Part shown: positions 1-12,737 of the stretch, one piece after another | Position numbering within the stretch: position 1 is the first letter of the stretch | Layout: every line of letters starts with the position of its first letter | Program-made: the position numbers and the translations under genes | Notes under the pieces: model-generated | The model's database searches: none | The model's input: only the letters and a program-made list of their open reading frames with translations | Told to the model about the DNA's origin: nothing | DNA from: Penicillium oxalicum | Lineage: Eukaryota; Ascomycota; Eurotiomycetes; Eurotiales; Aspergillaceae | Assembly: GCF_001723175.1 (NCBI RefSeq) | Contig: NC_064650.1 | Location: 992,001 to 1,056,000, forward strand | Direction of reading: 5' to 3' | Length of the DNA stretch: 64,000 bases

Positions 1-1020
1 TAGTGGTCAGTCTAACCTTACACCAACACTGGTACTGTCTCTGATATACGTGAACGGGTTGCAAGTCTACTTTTTCTTCCCCTGCGGTAAAAACTTGACT
101 CTCAAAGAAACCACGTCACATACCTTGGAGAATCTAGGTAGGGGAAGCCCCCATGAGATGGATTGGGGGACGCAAGATAGCCAGCCCATTGCCATCTGTT
201 GAGCTCAGTTTCATGGATTCAAACCCAGTCAGGTGATTGAAGTGCCGACATCATCTCCTTAGCCAAGGGTCATCCATTTTCAATCGATGCTTCCTGTAGA
301 TGCTCTTCGGAGACCCTGGGAACTTGCTCAATCAACAACTTTCGAGGGACGAAGTCAATCGGAGATTGTCTACGAGGGGGTACGCAGACAGGTGCGTGCA
401 GATTGAAAAGAAGGGTATGGAACCGCGGCCTCAGCCGGATCCAATGCATCCATTTGCCATTTGCCCAGTATACGCCGGCAAAGCGAAACTCAATGTACAC
501 ATCTCAATCGTTCGTTCCGTGACCGCAACCGTCCAAAAATAAATCGCAGGAAACGAGAAGAAAACAAAACACCGCGGTTATGACAGTCATCCCGAAGCAC
601 GTGGATAAAGATGTCGCTTGACAGAAGTCAAGTCAGATATGGGGGAAATTTGAAGAGGGCGAACAAGATGGGGGAAGTTATCGCCACATGTGAGGTTTCA
701 GATGACATGGCAAGAAGCAGAGAGTAGAAAGCTCGAGAAAGGACACTGGGTGGTGAATATCGTGCGCTGGCTCGGGTATCTAGCTCGCGAAAAAAAAAAG
801 AATAGAGGGATACGGAGGGAGAGAGAGAGAGCTGTAGTGGAGGTGTGAAGAGAAGAGGCGGGAAAGTGACGCAGAGAAAGAGAAGAATGAATGAAGGGAA
901 AGAAAAGGGCCAAGGACTCGTAGCAATGGCACCACATGCGAGGAATCTCTGAAATTGCGTGCAGTGGCGTTGCGATATGGAATCACGTTGGAGCATAGGG
1001 ATAGAAGAAAAACCAGAAGA
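1..1020. other. 3' flank of psy2, no gene seen
   Basis: I see no supportable gene here. The open frames on the minus strand between about 630 and 1000 arise from a purine-rich plus strand (GA-rich tract at about 790-905), which removes stop codons from the complement. The 80-codon frame at 300-542 has no recognisable domain. The stretch probably holds the 3' untranslated region of psy2, which ends at 1021. Confidence 0.6.
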
Positions 1021-4000
1021 TCAACTGGTAGCTTCCGTCTTCGTTTCCTCCTGGTTTTCTTTCTCGTTGCTTTCGTTCGGCACAATCTCTTCACAGGCGA
1101 CACTGTCCGGTGATGCGGATTTGACGGGGCCGATATTGATGGCGATTCGCTTAGGAGGCGCACTGCTGGTAACTGTTCCCAAGACACCTTGCGCGCCACC
1201 TTTATCCACCGAGCCAATTGAACCAATCGAAAGGGTCTTCTTTCGATTGATCATCCCTGACCCTGAGTTACTGCTAGTCGAGCTTCTGCGCTTTGGCCCG
1301 GCCACAAGTTTGACCAACTCATCCTCGTCTTCCTCCTCGCGACGGCGCTTTTCAGCAAGTCGTTCCGGGGCAGCAGTGGTCGGGGTGGAAGGTGACGAGG
1401 GCTCCGATGTCGTTACTTCTGATGATGGCGCAATCGTTTTCTCTTCCGCAGGCAGAGGCTGGGTGTCGGTAAATTGATCTGCGACGAGTTCGGCCTCGAT
1501 TTTACTAGTATCCATGGCGTCTTCGTCATCGTCGTCATCGTCAGGGTAGTCAACCAGAGGTTTGACGACTGGTGCCGCCGAGCCGTTGGCCACAGCAGCC
1601 TCCGCAACGGTGGCGCGGCTCTCTTGTGCCCACTTATCAAATATGTCAGAATCAGAATGGGAATTGATCCTGTTGACGGGCGAAATCACATACCTCATCC
1701 TCATCGTCGGACGCGTTGAAGTATTCTTCTTCAGCAGCATCCATCTCCTTCACACCCTGCCAACGCTGACCATTCAAAGGCAGCCTTTGAGGCGCATTCT
1801 CATCTTGGCTGAACGGTGTCACATCGGCATCGGCCCCATAACCCTGCATTTGATCATATCGCAGAATCAAACTGCGGAAAGTATCAACATAGGTGATATG
1901 TTCAAGCTTGTCGCGATATTTCTCCACCACATGCAAGATGAACGGCTTGATGTTTTCCCGCTTGATGAACTCGAAGAGTTCAAGACATGCAGAGTTGAGG
2001 AGGTTGTCGCGAGGCATCGTCTCGTATACAATGTCGAGAATAAGCCCAAAGGTGTTGTTGTGTGTCATGAGAGCTTGGTAGAAGGTGTCTTGAAGACTGA
2101 TCAAGGTACGGAAAAATTTGAGGGACACTAGTGGCGCCAGAAGTATCAGCGCATAGTACGGGGATCATCAAACAGACGGATGAGATTCCCCACTTACCCA
2201 GCTTGAGGTGTTTTTGAGGGACTGTCAGGAGCTGGGCCACTCGGGGTGCCAGGGCCTCGCTGTGAATCACATTGCGTGTACGGAAGAGGTGCTGGCGAAC
2301 GAAAAAGGTGAGTATATCGACGAGATGCGAGTATAGAGTGACCTCTTGGAACGTGAGGTCATTCACTGGCAGAATGATGTTAGCTTGCAATTCCCTGATG
2401 ACCCTTTCCTGTGTTTTTCCAGCGTGAGCGAAGACAAGACCTACAGGACAAGCGATTGGCGAGGTGCTTGAGTGGCTGAAAGAGGCGCTTGGAGGATTCA
2501 TCGAAGTGTTGTTGGACAAACGCGTCGGAGAGAAGATTGGAAGAGCGAAGTTTGAAATAGTCGGGACCAGCCCGACCGAGGGATTCCTGCATCGGAATTT
2601 GAGGGTCTAGTAGAATCTTGATTGCGTCTGCGAGCTGATTTTTGACGCCCAAATCGGCTTCGGCGTGAAGGAGGTCGATCAGCGTATCGGTTAGCGGGGT
2701 TTTCTTCTCGTTGACAGCCTTGAGCATGTATCCCCGCATCATCACGGGGTCATGATCAAGCAATGCCATCAAGATGTCGATGCCCGTTGTCCTCATCGCA
2801 GCCTTGTTGTGCTTGACAGCAAAGGCAATCACCGCGAACAAGCCATGGCTGATGAAATTGGCAAAGAGCTGAGCCCGTGACGGGGCCTGGAGATTTTTCG
2901 CAATTGCGGCGCATTGGTGCAGGAATTGAACGGCGTCATCCTTGCGCTTGTTATCGGTGTATCTCGGGTCGAAGACGGAGAAGAGCTCTCGCAAGAAGGG
3001 GGCATTGGACTGGATGTGATTGACAATCTCCATCTGGTTGAAGAAGATGAGAGAATTGAGCACGGAGAAGGTCGGATCATCGAGAATTCGCGCCAAAACG
3101 ACATCTTTCAGATACTGCAGTCGCCACGTGCTTCGAATTTTCCTGCGGATGAGCGGATCCTTGATGGGCACTACTTCTTTGTAGCGGGACTGGTCGGCGA
3201 GGTATTGTCGGTGGTTCGCTTTGTGAGTTGGAAACTCCGGGTCATCTGTGCGCAAATAGATCCGTTTTAGCCAATGATTCTCCCATATGGGTCTTCCAAC
3301 GGATGAGGACGCGTTGAAGAAAAGGTGAGCTTTACATTCCAGTGCGCCAACCACTCCCAGAATGATCTGGTCGGCAACCACGGTCTCGATGATCGTATTG
3401 TCGTTTAGCAAGATAAGAGATTTCATGATGTTGCACAGCCGATGAAGATCGATCAAGCTCTCAAGATCTTCAGCCATTGTCACCAAGGGAACCAGCTTGC
3501 CAATGTACTCGTCCCGAATGATGAATTTGGAGAGCGCATCTCGACCGGCTTGGGTCATGCTGGCGGCGCGCACAATTTGCTCAATATCGGCCAAATTGCC
3601 CAGCTCTGGGGCCTGCAGCTGAATTGGTTGGTAGCTCTCGAGGTCATCCGAGAGGGCATCGTCCGCAGCAGCCACGCTGAGCAGATGTTGTTGCACTGAA
3701 TTGACAAAATCCCTATACATGAAAGGGTTGGGCGCTACGTCAGCCTCTCCATGCTCCCGCGCAAGTCACTCGGACACGTTATTTCCCCCTCGGTCTTACC
3801 AGATCACCGCGCAACCCTCCGCCTCTTGAAAACTTAGCGCCATGTCGGTGCCATCAGACTCGGTCCAGACGATCAACGTCTCTGGAGATGGAATTGTATC
3901 AGCACCTCTCGATCCTTTCCCTAGCGGGAGCTTGACCTCGGCAAGTGAGCGACACGACAAACCTTGCTGTTTTTGATAGCCATCGTCCTTGGTGATTTTT

Positions 4001-4408
4001 GTCTCCAGCAAGACGCGATTCGGTTCATCTTCGGACTCGACGTATATCCGCGGGATTTCCTATTGTGACGAAAAAAAAAGAGGAAAGAGAAAATGCATTA
4101 GATGAGCTGTTCGGCCAGAGAGGGTGGAGAGCATGGAGCTGGCGAGCTTGCGTCGGAGTGCCGACGGTTGCAGACTCTTTGCGCGCCGCCGCGCCATCAT
4201 CAACAGGTCGCGCCAGCGATGAAGGCGCGCCACAGATGCCATGTGCGCGACAGCGAGAGAAAATGAAGCAGGGACGGCGCGATTCAGCACTTACTCCGGA
4301 GACGTGGCCGGTGCAGAAGCCGGTGCCACGATCGAACCAGTCATTTTGCCGCAGCTCGTAAACCTTGACCCGTTTGCGACCGTCGGGCGGCTGAAGGTCC
4401 AGCGCCAT
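1021..4408 (-). CDS. psy2: Serine/threonine protein phosphatase 4 regulatory subunit 3 (SMEK/Psy2)
   Basis: This is a regulatory subunit of protein phosphatase 4. The family targets the PP4 catalytic subunit to phosphoproteins in the DNA damage response and other nuclear processes. I join six exons: 4408-4295, 4059-3800, 3712-2445, 2365-2198, 2127-1694 and 1632-1021. They give 2856 bases, or 951 residues. The N-terminus (RKRVKVYELRQNDWFDRGTG) is the EVH1/PH-like domain typical of SMEK proteins. It is followed by the SMK-1 region and helical repeats (about residues 160-620), then an acidic and Ser-rich tail with an Asp run and KKR/RKK basic clusters. The Met at 4408 fits family N-termini better than an in-frame Met at 4471. 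The last intron uses an unusual AAG acceptor, because the nearer CAG would be only about 25 bases from the donor and would shift the frame. The family assignment is firm and the last junction less so. Confidence 0.92.
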
Positions 4409-6685
4409 GATCGGGCAGGCAACGGAAGACGGCACGTCAGGCCAGGGTGAGAAAAGAGTTTGCGCCTCCAAGTCGATGATCTGTGATCGCGACGATAGGA
4501 GGGGTGGGCGGATTCGGAGGGGGTTCGTGGGGGGTGGATGTCGATGGCGTGGCTGACGGGATTGAGGTGAGTTGTGAAGGGGAAGGGTGGAGATGATGAA
4601 AGAGTCTGCGGAGGGGATGACGATCCTAAGCAGAAAAGCGCAGAGAGGAGCAATGGGAGGATCTGGAAGGGCGGGCCCACCTTTGACGATTTGGAGAGGG
4701 GGGGAGTCCTTCGGGTCAGGATTTACGGTGACTTGGGGTTTCTAAACTCGGGTTCAGGGCCGGGGGCGATAAGGAAAGTACCTTACTTCCTGTAGTCTGT
4801 ACTCTGGAGGAGGATGTACTGCGGTTGGCAGGTGGTCGAGGCTAGAATTCTGCGCAAATCAAAACAAAAAAAAAACAGATCGTTGGAGAGGGAGATGAAT
4901 CAGCCGCGGAAGTGGAGGATAAAGTTACGAGAAAGTCTGGAGAGAGCTGTAAGTATCAAAGTCTTCATATGTTTCACCGTCACATTCAGGCGTGAACGAA
5001 TCTGAGAAAAGACTGACACGCGCTCGTCTCAGGTATCTTTTTCTGCCGGTCTTCCGGTTGGGCCAGGGCCAGGGGGTGGTTGATGCCCGAAAAATATGGC
5101 AGCAAAGACACGCGACCGCAACGAAGCACGAGGTGGAAACAGACCCAAGGACTCACCTGTGTAGAATGTACCGGCGAGGACATGGGGTGATTCATAGGTG
5201 ACCGGAGCCAATTGTGGGACGTCGAGGAGCAGTGGACACCGACAAAATGAGCAACAATCATGAGGGCGTGCGTTCAGCTGGGACTAAGGGCGGGCATACA
5301 GTAGGTTACCAGGACCTTTGAGCCTGACCAACCAAAATATGGACAATGAATACCTCAGGCCATCTACGAGAAGGTCCTATACCTCGTGCAGAGTTTCAGT
5401 TTACTAGTCGTATATGACCAGTGAGATTGGTCAGGATCTCTGAAGACTCGTATGTGGACCAAAAGTCTCTACAGTCGATTCAGTCCAAATGAAGACTGTA
5501 CGGTACATGTCATGTCCGTAGGTATGAATACCAGAGGTCAAGAAGCACCTCATGCATCCGTCATAGCTATTAGCGTGGTGTAGGGCAGTGGTCTAAGGAA
5601 CCAGGGCCGCGGCCAAGTCTAAACCTTAGTCTTCGGCAGGGCTTCCATTCCTCTCCTGCATCGACCGCCGTGCCACGCCAAAGTGGCCGCTTCCGCCGGT
5701 TCCTCGAACTGGAATTCCAACTTCCGCGCGCCGAGTCCCTGGCCCTGTTCCAGTCCCTTGTAGCAGTGGGGTCTTTGGACCCAGAGAACCGAAGGTAGTC
5801 GGTCCGACATGGATTAAGCTACCAGACACCCAGTGATCGGACAGATGTTTATTTCCCTCAACTCTGAATCAGGGTCCTTCAAGTCATCGACAAGAAAATA
5901 CCTTAGGGGGGAAATTTGGAACCCAGTGCGAGGTGGTGTCTGCTTCTGTGTCCTCGCCCAGCGTGCACGGACACAAGTTCTCAGTCCAGTGGAAAGTTCT
6001 TCGGTCGAACATTTGCGCAGGCTACACTTGCCGAGGTATACCTGATCTACACGCTCAGGCTTATTTCGCTTCATGCCCATATCCCGACCTCGTGGTCAGA
6101 AGGATTCATGCACCTGCCACCCTGCTCTGGGACTGAGCATGACTTGCTCACAGATCTCGGCCAATATTTTCAAGCGCAGTGTCCGAGTGTCCAAGTATTC
6201 GAGTGAAGAGCCTGGATTCCACAGCGGCGACCCACTTGCCACCCGCCTCGAGACCGTGTGATTGCTGATTGGATGTAAGGAACTTTACGTCCAGAGCGTG
6301 CAAGGCTCTTATCGATAGAATTATCCTAATGGGGAAAGGTTCCAGACCAGTGCCATGCCACGCTTTTTTTAATTTTTTTTTTTTTTTCTTTTCTACGTTG
6401 ACGAGTTTGACGAGTTTTGCGCGCCATGATCTTGCTTGCTTTTTCCCATTTTTCTTCTCTTTCTTCCTTCTCTCTTCCAACCTTTGTTGGTGATCGCCCT
6501 GAAACGAGCGACTTCTGGGAGTTTTGCGCTCGTTGGTGGTTATAAAGCTCCCTCTTATACTTGGACAGAAACTCTAGCGCTCGTCTCGATTCAGCTGCAG
6601 CTAGTGATCGGCGTGCTGGGCTTCAGAATACTAACGCACAAAACCCCGCTTCTCCCGCATCATCTATCTTGCCTCTTTTGAAGAC
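4409..6685. other. Divergent intergenic region psy2 / SLC35F
   Basis: This 2.3 kb separates two divergently transcribed genes and should carry both promoters. The short frames on either strand (for example 5814-6080 and 5916-6206) overlap each other and show no domain. A T-rich tract lies at about 6364-6390, followed by a TATA element near 6541 on the transporter side. Nothing else is recognisable. Confidence 0.55.
6541..6546 (+). promoter_or_regulatory. TATA box of the SLC35F-like gene
   Basis: TATAAA lies 140 bases before the start codon of the transporter at 6686 and is followed by a CT-rich stretch, as is common in fungal core promoters. The element is seen directly, and its use is inferred. 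Confidence 0.45.
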
Positions 6686-8054
6686 ATGTCTGACACCAAG
6701 AACATGGCCCAGAGCCAGAGCCACGCTGCCAACTCGATCGACTCGATTCAGCGGGCACCATCGTCCCAGCAGAAGGACACTGCGGTCGCCGTGGTGAACG
6801 CAGCTGGGGACGAAGGTTCTTCGGTAGTGCCGGCGGATAAGGTTGACGACCGCAAGAAAGGGTTCTTGGCTTACTTCAAGACTAAGGAGTTTTATATCAC
6901 CTTGGCTCTCGGGTGCGTATTTCCGGGATATTTTGCTCATTCAGCTCGAGATCGGGCATATTTTCTGTGGCAATGGCAACGCTAACCTTGGAATTTTCTT
7001 CCCCGCTTGTAGACAACTGCTTGCGATCGCCAACACTTCCACAAGCACTTTCACTACCCTGCTTGGGGAAGAAAGCTGGGCCATTCCTACGTTCCAAACC
7101 TTGCTCAACTACATCGTTTTGACTTGTATCTTCACTCCTTACACGATCTACCGTTATGGATTCAAGGGCTGGCTCCGTGTGATCTACACCGACGGCTGGA
7201 AATATATCATTCTCGCATTTTGTGATGTTGAGGGTAACTTCTTCATCGTTCTGGCGTATCAATACACGACCATGCTGAGCGCTCAGCTGATTAACTTCTG
7301 GGCCATTGTGGTAGTGGTCGTTGTCTCTTTCTTGTTCCTTAAGGTTCGCTACCATATCACCCAGATTGCTGGCATCGTGATCTGCATCGGTGGAATGGGT
7401 GTCCTGATCGCCTCGGACCACATCACCGGTGCCAATGGGGGAGACGTCTCAAGCGGCCACCAGTTGAAGGGAGACCTCTTTGCTCTCTTGGGCGCCTCGT
7501 TCTACGGCCTTACCAACACCGCCGAGGAGTACTTTGTCAGCAAGAAGCCCGTGTATGAGGTTCTGGGTCAGCTGTCTCTGTACGGCTGCATCATTGACGG
7601 CGTGCAAAGCGCCATCTTCGAACGCAGCAACTACCACACTTCTGTCTGGAACGGAAAGGTGGGCGGCTACCTCACTGGCTTCACCCTCTGTCTCTCCCTG
7701 TTCTACTGTCTGGCTCCACTCATGTTCCGATTGTCTTCGGCCGCCTTCTTCAACATCTCTCTGCTCACCATGAACTTTTGGGGTGTCTGCATCGGTATCA
7801 AGGTCTTCCACTACAAGATTCATTGGATGTACCCCATCGCTTTCGTCTTGATCATCGTGGGTCAACTGATCTACTACCTGGGTCGTAAGGCTTTGGCCGA
7901 GGCTCGCAAGCCCTGGCTGGGTCTGAACCAGGAGAATGGCGTGACTGGCTTGTTCACGGCCAAGCAGAAGATTCAGCACATCGTGCCCGCGGGTGCTGAT
8001 CCCCATGAGCATGATCCCGAGCGCCCTCCCACGGCGAACACCAGCGCTGCTTAA
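6686..8054 (+). CDS. SLC35F1/F2-type solute carrier (DUF914 family)
   Basis: This is a multi-pass membrane transporter of the drug/metabolite superfamily, in the SLC35F/DUF914 branch. The substrate is not known with confidence for fungal members. Two exons, 6686-6912 and 7013-8054, give 1269 bases (422 residues). The 100-base intron has GTGCGT at its donor, a CTAAC branch site and TAG at its acceptor. After a hydrophilic N-terminus of about 65 residues there are about ten hydrophobic segments, including two EamA-like halves (for example around YQYTTMLSAQLINFWAIVVV and GGMGVLIASDHITGA). The C-terminal tail is hydrophilic. Localisation to an endomembrane is inference. The start Met is the first in-frame ATG after the TATA element. 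Confidence 0.9.
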
Positions 8055-9769
8055 GAAGTTCTCAATCCCTTCAGCCCCAAGATACTTCCAGAGAGACTTG
8101 AGAAGAAAAAAGAAGTACCCGACCCAGAAGGTAGACGGTGTCTCAACAACCCACGGGTGGACAGTCCGTGCTCCGGTGCTGACCCCAAGACCTGGATGTC
8201 GAAAGAGCGCAAAAAAGGGAAAAAGAAAGTCGATGCCACACCCCACGTGCAGAACCCGACCGACTTCAACGAGAGCCCTCAAAAAGGCCCCAGGCCATCG
8301 GCTCTGTTCTTGAAGTTTTCATCACAAGGCGTGTCTAATTTTTAATTGTTAATTGCTTCACACTTTATGAAGGAATGATTCAGATGATTAGAAGATTTAA
8401 ACTAACCATCAACACGAACTGATGTCATCTTTTGCCTTGTACCGTTCCCCTCCCCCCCCCCCCCGGTATCTTACCAGTACTCTATTCCATCACATCTGCC
8501 ATGGTACTCCTTACCAAATGTCGGACCTCGCCTAACAGAGTCCATCAATCCTTTTACGAGTAAAGAAACACCTCTATACTCCGCGAGAACCCACATAATC
8601 ACTTCACGAGTTTTCAATCTTACCCAAGTCCCTCGGTAGAGTTAGTAGCCAGGCCTCGGTGTATGCATCTAATCACTCTCTATATTGGTCTTTGCTTTCC
8701 CAACCTCTCCCGCCACTTACCGAGCTGGACGAAGATTCAGCAATTTGACAGCCACAAGTCCTTCAAAACGGAAGTATATTTCAAGTTCATTAGAAGCTTT
8801 CATCTGTTCCTTGAAAAGGTGTAAAAATCACAAGTAGAGATGTACGAGGCGAGAACACCATGTCTCAGGAGATACCGTGGATATACTTTTTTCCCCCAAA
8901 GTAAGTGGCCGGATCCATCCGAGGAAACACACAAACAAGAAACCATTCGATGTTGGGCTACTGGCGAGGCGTATCTGAAAAACCTACCGGAATACGCATG
9001 TTCCTGTAAGAAGAGTATGAAGAAAGTTCTGACCAGTCGGTTGGCAGACCAAACAGAACTTAAGATACCTAGATCTTCGAGGGACATTCATACAGATCTC
9101 CTAGTCGTGGAATATGGAGAGTCCAACCGTCTACGTTTTACATCTTAAACAGGTTGGGATTCTGTTCAAAAAAGAATTGACGAACAAAGATCTTCACGAA
9201 AAACCAGACAAAGTTCTCATGACGCTATAAGCCAACAAGGACCCCCGCGAGTCTCTCCACACCTTTTATCCAAGTTTCCCATCCCCCTCAACATGTACGC
9301 CCACCGACCCGAAAGCAGTCAACAAGAAAAAAAAAAGAAAACCCCCATGAACATACGTGACCCTTATCGCTTGAAACCTTAAGAGGTACAGACCCCAAGA
9401 AAGACAAACACCGAGGCAGCCCTTTGAACAATTCCAGAAGACACCAAGTTCACGCATTGGACCCATTCCTCCCGCACTCCGTGGAACAGCAGGACAGGTC
9501 CCAAGTTTCTCTCACACAACGCCCAGGAACAAAACATCAAAAATTGCAGGAAGATGACCCAACAGAGTAGAAAGTCAGGAGCACACAATAAGAAGGACAG
9601 TGACACCGAATCCCGGATGTATGCTGGAAGACAGACGCGCGCCAAAGCCGAAGATGAAGTAATTTTTTCCAACCGATCAAAGAACAGAGTGAACTCGGAC
9701 ACCATCTCCTCCTCCACTGCTCCCTTATTATAAGGTTCTTGTCGAGAGCCGAGACCCAGCAGGGCCTGC
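8055..9769. other. Convergent intergenic region with a C13 run
   Basis: This lies between the 3' ends of the transporter (+) and the proline-rich protein (-). It contains a run of 13 C at 8452-8464. Frames such as 8840-9148 show no domain. The stretch 9379-9769 is open as a continuation of the minus-strand gene, but only because of the frameshift described for that gene, and its hydrophobic, Cys-rich product does not resemble the protein it would extend. Confidence 0.5.
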
Positions 9770-11825
9770 TTAGCCCCAGACTGAAGCCTGCACACCAAGT
9801 CCGCTTTTCGAACCCCACACCCCCCGTTGTTGCTCCAGCCGAGACCGACACCAGCTGATGAGTCCTTGGCACCCGGAGCCATGGTGGTGGCCGGGCCAGT
9901 GGGGTTAGAAGAAACAGAAGCGGAGCGCTCGCCGACAACAGCGGCAGCTTCGCTTGGGGTGAAGCCAAAGCCCAATGGGGATGGAAGGGGTGTCGTTGAA
10001 CGCGGCTTGCTCAGCGCTGGGTTGGAGATGGGAGCCGAAGTTGGCGGTCCAGAAACGGGACGGGAGCCAATTGGACCAACGGCGCCCATGGGCCCTGTGG
10101 ATGATTTGGAAACGGAACCCTGTCGGGAGGAAGGTGAGCCTGCAGCTGCAGGGGAGGATGAGGAAGTGCCGGGCTGTTCGGGAAAGCCTGCATTGATGGC
10201 CGAGCTCGGGGAAGAAGTGCTGTTGGCCCGAGAGGGGGATTGCAGATTCGAGGCAGCGTCAGTCGAAATCCCGCCGGCGTGGTTCAGCCCAAAGGGACCG
10301 TTGCCGCGGGGAGAGGCGACATGGGCCGAGGAGGTTGGGGTGCCGGCGCTGGGAGTGTCCACCCGAGTGGCAGTGTTGTCTTCCGCCAGTGGGCCCGGAG
10401 GGAAGAAGGCGGGACTCTCGTTGCCGTACAGGGCGCGGTGCTGGCGGGCCAGAAGATCACGGCGGCTGTCTTCACTCAGAGCCGCTGGGCTGTTGGACCG
10501 ATCGGACTTGCTGGCCGACATCTCAGCGAGGAGGCCTATGGGAAGTAGAAGAGAATGAATTAAAACGAGAACTCCACCGTTTCAGAACTCGAAGGAGGCA
10601 TTGACAGGAGTGACGAGAAGATGCACAAGAAATCATATTATACAAGGCCGACGAATATATGATGATAGATGCAAGTGTGTCGAAAACAAAGTCCCAAGGC
10701 AGGCACGAAGGTTTGGAAACAGGGAAGCAAACAAGAACGATGCTGATGACGATGCCAGCGGGGGCGGGGAATCATGAAAGGGAAAAGAATCGATATGCTA
10801 CCACGTACTTCGATTGTACTGTTGCTCCTGGTGGTAGTTGCGGAGCTCCCGTTCACGTTGGGCTGCCATCCGACGCTTTGCCTGCATCATCTGCTCTACT
10901 TCATTGGGTCGACCCTGGTACCGTTGTGAGGCGTAAAAGCCTTGGGCGTTTCCCGCGGGGTGCATCCGAGTGTTGTCGAACTCGCTGATCGAATGGTGTC
11001 GCTGAGGGCCACCACCCATGCGAGGGTCTGTCGGGCGACGTCATGAGCACAAGAGGGATTCCATGGTGGTTTTAATACCTTCGACGGTGGGGGGCAACCG
11101 GCCACCTACCGTACTCAGGATAGGGACGACCCATCATCATGGGCATGGAGTCCCGGCGAGGAGCAGTCCACAGCTTGCCACTCTTGACGAGGTTGTCAAT
11201 TGCACGGTCGATCTCTGTTGGGGATCAAATATTAGCACTTTGAGTCTTTGATGGGCAGCATTCCCCGCGTGTGATTGTCGCGCTTGTATCGGTCAAGATT
11301 CTTCGATCAGCTTATGCCAAATGCCCACCCGAAAATCCCCGTGGCATGTTGCTCACGTGGCACTGAATCTCGAGTCGGCTTTTTTTTTTCTTTTGTCAAG
11401 AGAAGACCATCGAGGAGTCACCTCCAGGGCTATTCTCGTCTGCCAGAATCCAGAAGAAAAAAAACCACAGAATCCTTTTTCCAACCAAGGCGGCAACACA
11501 CAAATGCCGGGGAGGCTTCAATAGGGGTGGGAGGAGGCATAGGATCGCCGTTCATACCGTCAAACTGAGAAGAGAAGGCCGGACTGTCATCGCGCTGGGA
11601 GACGGAGCTTGAGCCTGGTGGAGAGACGCAATATTAGTGAAGACTGAAAGTGATCTTCCCGTTGCCATGTTTTTCTATTCCCCCCCCGTGCGGCATTGCG
11701 CCATCTGATGAATTGTTGACCGAACTGTACATACCCGATCGGGAGGGCGGCACCGGCTGTTCCCATGAGGCCTGGCGAGCAGCAGGAGCCTGCCAGCCCT
11801 GAGGCTCGTAATAGGAGGAAGACAT
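9770..11825 (-). CDS. Low-complexity fungal protein ('cell wall proline-rich'), frameshifted near the end
   Basis: From memory, Aspergillus homologues are annotated as cell wall proline-rich protein. No signal peptide or membrane anchor is visible, so that name is doubtful and the function is unknown. I place five exons at 11825-11735, 11614-11558, 11214-11110, 11027-10809 and 10535-9770. The N-terminal half carries a conserved basic/helical segment (EVEQMMQAKRRMAAQRERE). The rest is rich in Ser, Pro and Gly. The expected family ending, VWGSKSGLGVQASVWG then stop, is present at 9822-9770 but one frame away. One base is missing relative to that frame in a run of six C at 9820-9825. Read literally, the frame runs on to 9379 and adds about 130 unrelated residues. 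With one extra G the product would be 412 residues. Confidence 0.75.
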
Positions 11826-12737
11826 GGCCGATTTGAAGCAGTGGTTGCGAAAAGGTGAATTCTTCGTCGCAGACCGGAACGTTCAGGGGGGGGTTCTCTC
11901 GGGCGGCACTGAAGTTGATCCGTCCGGGTAGAGATGATGTGGTGGAGCGGGGAGCGAAAAAAAAAAAGACGTAAGCCGTAACTATCCTCTTTTTTTTTGG
12001 CACACGGCACTGAGCAGCAGGCAGCGGGCAGCGGACAGGAATTGGGAAGAAGAGGATAGGGCCACGAAAAGCGATCGAGGATGTGAGGGAGTGCGAGCCT
12101 TAGCCAACTGGAGAGAGGGGGGTTCAAATTGGTAAATTAGAGTGGATGAAAATTCCCGTGGGTCCTCGTTTTCTCCAGGGCTCTTTCTTTCTCTCTTTCT
12201 CGTCCGGGCGTGTGTACCGGCAATGCTGTATATTTGTTTTTTTTTTTTACTTTTTTTTTTCGGTCTTTCCCGCTCGACGGTTCGGAGCGGGTCTTCCTTT
12301 GCGTTTGGATGATGATGGAAGCCGGTGATTTGGAGGAAGACAGAGGGGGAACGGCCGCTAGTACAGTACTGTCCGTTGTGTCCGATGCACGAGAACCACT
12401 GGTAAGAATCCACGATTAGAGTGATACTGTTCCCTCGGACTTGAGATTGAAGGAGGAGAGAAATCAGAAGAATAAAAGAAGAGCATGAGAGACCCGGCTC
12501 GGTGCACATGCAGTCCAGCTCACGCCAAAGGGAATAACCAGTAGGTAGGCCACTCTACTCAGCGGTTTTCCTCTGGCTGTCCTCTCTGAGATGCCGCTGC
12601 TTTAATGCGGGCACTCAAGAGTCAGACTCATTGAGTAGATCTCAGACCGGACGCAGACTCAAGACTCAGACTTAGGGAGCCGATCAGAGGAATCACGTGA
12701 CTACTCACAGGTTCAATCTTCACCACTCGAAGCCAAG
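11826..12737. other. Upstream region of the proline-rich protein gene
   Basis: This is probably the promoter and leader of the minus-strand gene starting at 11825. It holds T-rich and CT-rich tracts (about 12181-12260) but no supportable gene. Confidence 0.5.

Noticed and set aside
211..235. Possible tRNA T-loop (TTTGAAT on the minus strand)
   Set aside because: The invariant C of the T-loop is replaced and the flanking stem does not pair. No acceptor stem was found.
628..1226. Overlapping minus-strand frames beyond the psy2 stop
   Set aside because: They are open because of a GA-rich plus strand. They overlap one another and the psy2 coding end.
7449..8282. 277-codon frame on the minus strand
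   Set aside because: It lies antisense to the SLC35F transporter. The codon bias of the real gene keeps the complement open, and the product has no membrane or domain logic.
9379..9769. C-terminal extension of the proline-rich protein
   Set aside because: It exists only because of the one-base shift at 9820-9825. Composition is unlike the rest of the protein.
9827..10558. 243-codon plus-strand frame
   Set aside because: Antisense to the Ser/Pro/Gly-rich exon of the proline-rich protein, and Gly/Glu-rich as expected from such a complement.
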